A stretch of 6,795 nt of DNA from an uncultured Clostridia bacterium (lineage in GTDB: Bacteria > Bacillota > Clostridia > Oscillospirales > Oscillospiraceae). Location: positions 1-6,795 of the forward strand of contig CAMDZY010000093.1 in NCBI GenBank assembly GCA_945910975.1, written 5' to 3'. Shown here one piece after another: positions 5,633 through 6,795 of this stretch. Positions within the stretch are counted from its first letter, which is position 1; each line of letters begins with the position of its first letter. A program made the position numbers and the translations under genes. Below the pieces are notes generated by a model. That model was not told the origin of the DNA, made no database searches, and worked only from the letters and a program-made list of their open reading frames with translations.

Positions 5633-6795
5633 GTGAAAGGATCCATATTTTCGGCCAAACCGCCGGAGGAAAAGCGGCTTGGTATCTATGTGCATATCCC
5701 GTTTTGCCGCAGCAAGTGCCAATACTGCGATTTCTATTCGCTGGGCGGTCGGCGCGACCCGCACACGGTGGACGATTTTTTGCAGGCGCTGGCCATCCAC
5801 ATCAAGGAAACCGCCGCCCGCTGCCCGGATTGCGCGGTGGACACGGTCTACTTCGGCGGCGGCACGCCCAGCTTTTTCGGCGGAGAAAATCTTCGGCGGA
5901 TCTTGGACGAAATTCAGGAGCATTTTCACGTTCTGCGCGATGCGGAGATCACGTACGAGGCCAACCCCGACAGCATCACGGAAAAGCAGCTCAAGCGGCT
6001 GCGCCGCGCGGGCTTCAACCGCATTTCCATCGGCGTGCAGAGCGATGACAACGATATGCTGAAAAAATTGGGACGTCCGCACAACTATGAACAGGCCGCC
6101 ACCGCCGTGGCGCGTGCGCGGAAAGCGGGCTTTGATAATCTATCCCTGGATTTGATGTACGGTCTGCCCGGCCAGACACTGCTGGATTGGCGCGACACGC
6201 TGAACCATGTGCTGGAGCTGAACCCTGAACATATGTCTTGTTACGGCTTAAAGGTTGAAGAAGGCACACCGCTTTGGGAATACAAGGACTGCGCCAACCT
6301 GCCCGACGACGATGCGCAGGCGGATATGTACCTGGCTGCGGTGGAAATTCTGTCGCAGGCAGGCTATGAACAGTATGAGATCTCCAACTTTGCCAAGCCT
6401 GGCCATATGTCGCGTCACAATTTAAAATATTGGCTGGGCGAGGAATATATCGGCTTCGGCCCCGCTGCCGCATCCGATTTTGGCGGAATGCGCTACACCA
6501 ACCGGCCGGACATCGCGGCATATAACAATGCGATGCTGCATCACGGCTCCGCTTTGTCCGAGTGCGAGGAAATCCCGCTGCGCGAACGTGCAGGAGAATA
6601 CGTGATGTTGCGCCTGCGCACCGCATTGGGCATCGACGCGCAGGAATACGAAACGCAATTCCTGATGCCGTTTGAACCGTTGGAAGCATTGCTACAGCGC
6701 TTCGCCGAGCAAAATCTCTGCCGCAAGACCGTCGGCCGTTGGGTGCTGACGCCACAGGGCTTTTTGCTCTCCAACCAAATCATATCCTCCCTTCA
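5633..6795 (+). CDS. hemW: Radical SAM protein HemW (HemN-like), 3' end cut by window
   Basis: 387 codons are visible with no stop before the edge. The family is about 375-390 residues long, so only a few C-terminal residues should be missing. The radical SAM cluster motif CRSKCQYC (C25, C29, C32) is followed by DFYS rather than the fourth Cys of true coproporphyrinogen oxidase HemN, which indicates HemW. Other marks are YVHIPFC (19-25), GGGTPS (75-80), EANPDSIT (109-116), RISIGVQS (130-137), LDLMYGLPGQT (172-182) and the HemW haem-binding HNLKYW (262-267). HemW binds haem and is proposed to be a haem chaperone; older annotations as oxygen-independent coproporphyrinogen III oxidase are usually wrong. 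It starts with GTG, since no other start lies before the essential IPFC motif. It follows lepA by 9 bases, the arrangement found in Bacillus and many Firmicutes. Confidence 0.95.
   Translation, partial: MKGSIFSAKPPEEKRLGIYVHIPFCRSKCQYCDFYSLGGRRDPHTVDDFLQALAIHIKETAARCPDCAVDTVYFGGGTPSFFGGENLRRILDEIQEHFHVLRDAEITYEANPDSITEKQLKRLRRAGFNRISIGVQSDDNDMLKKLGRPHNYEQAATAVARARKAGFDNLSLDLMYGLPGQTLLDWRDTLNHVLELNPEHMSCYGLKVEEGTPLWEYKDCANLPDDDAQADMYLAAVEILSQAGYEQYEISNFAKPGHMSRHNLKYWLGEEYIGFGPAAASDFGGMRYTNRPDIAAYNNAMLHHGSALSECEEIPLRERAGEYVMLRLRTALGIDAQEYETQFLMPFEPLEALLQRFAEQNLCRKTVGRWVLTPQGFLLSNQIISSL

Noticed and set aside
5375..6082. Minus-strand reading frame spanning the lepA-hemW junction
   Set aside because: It overlaps two conserved genes and shows no motif.
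6015..6755. Minus-strand reading frame opposite hemW
   Set aside because: It is Arg/Cys/Ser-rich with no domain and lies antisense to conserved radical SAM coding sequence.

Overview
The window looks like chromosomal DNA from a Gram-positive, anaerobic gut-type clostridium, probably of the Oscillospiraceae/Ruminococcaceae kind. The grounds are strong AGGAGG-type ribosome sites, a Rex redox repressor of the divergent Firmicutes form, two lipobox-bearing exported proteins, the lepA-hemW gene pair typical of Firmicutes, and moderately GC-rich coding sequence. The genus is an inference. I found no sign of phage, plasmid, insertion sequence, CRISPR, rRNA or tRNA.

Layout from left to right. Positions 32-904 (+) encode an ADP-ribosylglycohydrolase-family protein. 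A good sigma-A-type promoter overlaps its stop codon and drives rex (974-1612, +), the NADH/NAD+-sensing repressor. A perfect 17-bp hairpin terminator (1644-1695) separates rex from a convergent lipoprotein lysozyme of family GH25 (1712-2470, -). A 162-bp divergent region (2471-2632) holds a promoter for each direction, with A/T tracts between them. It leads into a CapA-like lipoprotein (2633-3799, +), then lepA (3818-5623, +; TTG start) and hemW (5633-6795, +; cut by the window edge). The last three genes lie 18 and 9 bases apart and probably form one operon. In many Firmicutes lepA-hemW is followed by hrcA-grpE-dnaK-dnaJ, so the heat-shock genes may lie just beyond the window.

Functionally the window combines redox-responsive regulation (rex), envelope maintenance (the divergently transcribed GH25 and CapA lipoproteins), translation quality (LepA/EF4), haem or radical-SAM chemistry (HemW), and reversal of an ADP-ribose modification with an unknown target. 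Nothing shows that these act as one system, and I do not see a clear undescribed system here. The points most worth a second look are the CapA-like protein, which lacks the usual Asn-His pair of its putative metal site, and the divergent DNA-binding and C-terminal motifs of Rex.
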